Shown one piece after another: positions 49,939 through 50,345 of a stretch of 50,345 nt of DNA (position 1 is the stretch's first letter; every line of letters starts with the position of its first letter). The notes beneath the pieces are model-generated. The model was not told the DNA's origin. It made no database searches and was given only the letters and a program-made list of their open reading frames with translations. This DNA comes from Myxococcales bacterium (GTDB lineage Bacteria > Myxococcota_A > Polyangia > Palsa-1104 > JAEUJZ01). The DNA lies in NCBI GenBank assembly GCA_016794365.1, contig JAEUKB010000031.1, positions 1 through 50,345 of the forward strand, written 5' to 3'. Position numbers and translations under genes: made by a program.

Positions 49939-49963
49939 TAAGTCGATTGACTTATTAAGTCAA
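49939..49963. promoter_or_regulatory. Operator of alternating TAAGTC/GACTTA half-sites at the P450 promoter
   Basis: TTGACTTATTAAGTCAA at 49947-49963 is a perfect 17-bp palindrome. A second inverted repeat, TAAGTC-GATT-GACTTA at 49939-49954, overlaps it, giving three alternating half-sites. The minus-strand sequence within it can serve as a promoter (TTGACT, 17 bp, TAGAAA). A TetR- or MarR-family repressor is likely, but none is encoded in the window. Confidence 0.7.
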
Positions 49964-50124
49964 ACAGCTTAGCACCACAAACAATGACTCAGCGACGGAA
50001 GTTATTTTCGCTTCAGACAGATCCGATCGCGCTGTGCAGGCTGTATCCGCTGCAAGTGCAGACCCAACGGGCAAGCCATTCGGTGGATGCAGTCAGTTCG
50101 CAGCGCATCCAGTCTGAAAGGAAT

Positions 50125-50201
50125 AGGAATCGATTAGGAATCGATTAGGAATCGATCAGGAATCGATTAGGAGTCGTTTAGGAATCAGGCAGGAATCAGC
50201 G
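50125..50201. repeat. 11-bp tandem repeat array 4 (AGGAATCGATT type)
   Basis: Seven contiguous units on the plus strand (AGGAATCGATT and variants, one AGGAGTCGTTT), preceded by a partial AGGAAT at 50119-50124. All seven contain GANTC, and one shows the same A-to-G change at the N position as array 3. It lies about 210 bp upstream of the P450 start and has the same orientation as array 3. Confidence 0.95.
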
Positions 50202-50245
50202 AAGCTAACCTGCGTCCACTCCGAAACCAACAACTTGAGTGAAGA

Positions 50246-50323
50246 GACTGGGGGCGACCGGAGAGCTTTTTTCGGACCGCCTGCGGGACGGAAAAAGTCT
50301 CGCAGGGAAGCGGGGCCCCAGTC
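50246..50323. ncRNA. Candidate compact structured RNA or structured DNA element
   Basis: GACTGGGG (50246-50253) pairs with CCCCAGTC (50316-50323). Inside, CTGCGGGAC/GTCTCGCAG (50281-50289 / 50297-50305, one G-U) is a 9-bp hairpin with loop GGAAAAA. CCGGAGA (50258-50264) can pair with TTTTTCGG (about 50268-50275) using two G-U pairs. The three stems make a three-way junction of 78 nt. No known RNA family was recognised. No open frame of note covers it, but the window ends shortly after. Confidence 0.4.
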
Positions 50324-50345
50324 GAAAAGTGCGGGTTTGGCAGTG

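Noticed and set aside
1..50345. tRNA, rRNA or insertion-sequence genes
   Set aside because: No cloverleaf, rRNA core sequence or transposase motif (DDE, HUH or tyrosine/serine recombinase) was found by reading the frames.

Overview
The window comes from a GC-rich bacterial chromosome (third codon positions mostly G or C). Its gene content is best matched by Myxococcota, probably a Polyangia-like lineage: a membrane-anchored Ser/Thr kinase, many lipoproteins, PEGA and TPR envelope proteins, heme-CxxCH lipoproteins, a DUF2760/Hsp70/Hsp70-DUF3731 chaperone cluster, a P450 with its own redox partners, and an orphan TolQ/ExbB subunit. That placement is inference from gene content. No rRNA, tRNA or CRISPR array was seen.

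Left third (1-14.5 kb). A partial gene end is followed by an MDR oxidoreductase divergent from a TetR regulator and MFS exporter; the shared promoter holds a three-half-site operator. Then come phnW-phnX (2-aminoethylphosphonate degradation), a DEAD-box RNA helicase whose tail is a 21-bp (7-residue) repeat array, and a leftward operon DUF2760 > Hsp70 > Hsp70-DUF3731 > a protein resembling ferredoxin-dependent bilin reductases.

Middle (14.6-33.4 kb). A branched-chain-type 2-oxoacid dehydrogenase operon has the unusual order E1-alpha, E1-beta, E2, second E1-alpha. An AT-richer patch (about 19.4-20.0 kb) and a zinc-ribbon/HTH protein follow. Next are an orphan TolQ-like subunit, an FGE-like lipoprotein, a patatin, an ArsC-family protein, a TetR-controlled thiolase-thioesterase operon, an NCS2-like permease, a Tat-exported phospholipase C/phosphoesterase, and two tandem DUF4139 (MuiA-like) proteins.

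Right third (33.4-50.3 kb) is the most unusual part. It contains a DUF1826 gene behind a perfect 19-bp palindrome, a Rieske oxygenase, heme/YceI envelope proteins, and two paralogous modules. Module A is a PEGA-TM protein plus a beta-propeller-like lipoprotein. Module B is a Ser/Thr kinase, a TPR-TM protein and a paralogous lipoprotein. Both modules share a C-terminal TM/FxF tail and a lipoprotein ending in the same WGTSPTN-type motif. A complete class I P450 operon follows.

Four intergenic arrays of an 11-bp unit (core GATTCC/GGAATC, 40 units in all) lie between 33.4 and 50.2 kb. 38 of the 40 units contain a GANTC site, and two arrays bracket the P450 operon. Inside module B, directly after a stop codon, is a 121-bp nested inverted repeat with integron attC-like ends (GCCTAAC ... 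GTTAGGT). The last 100 bp contain a compact candidate structured RNA.
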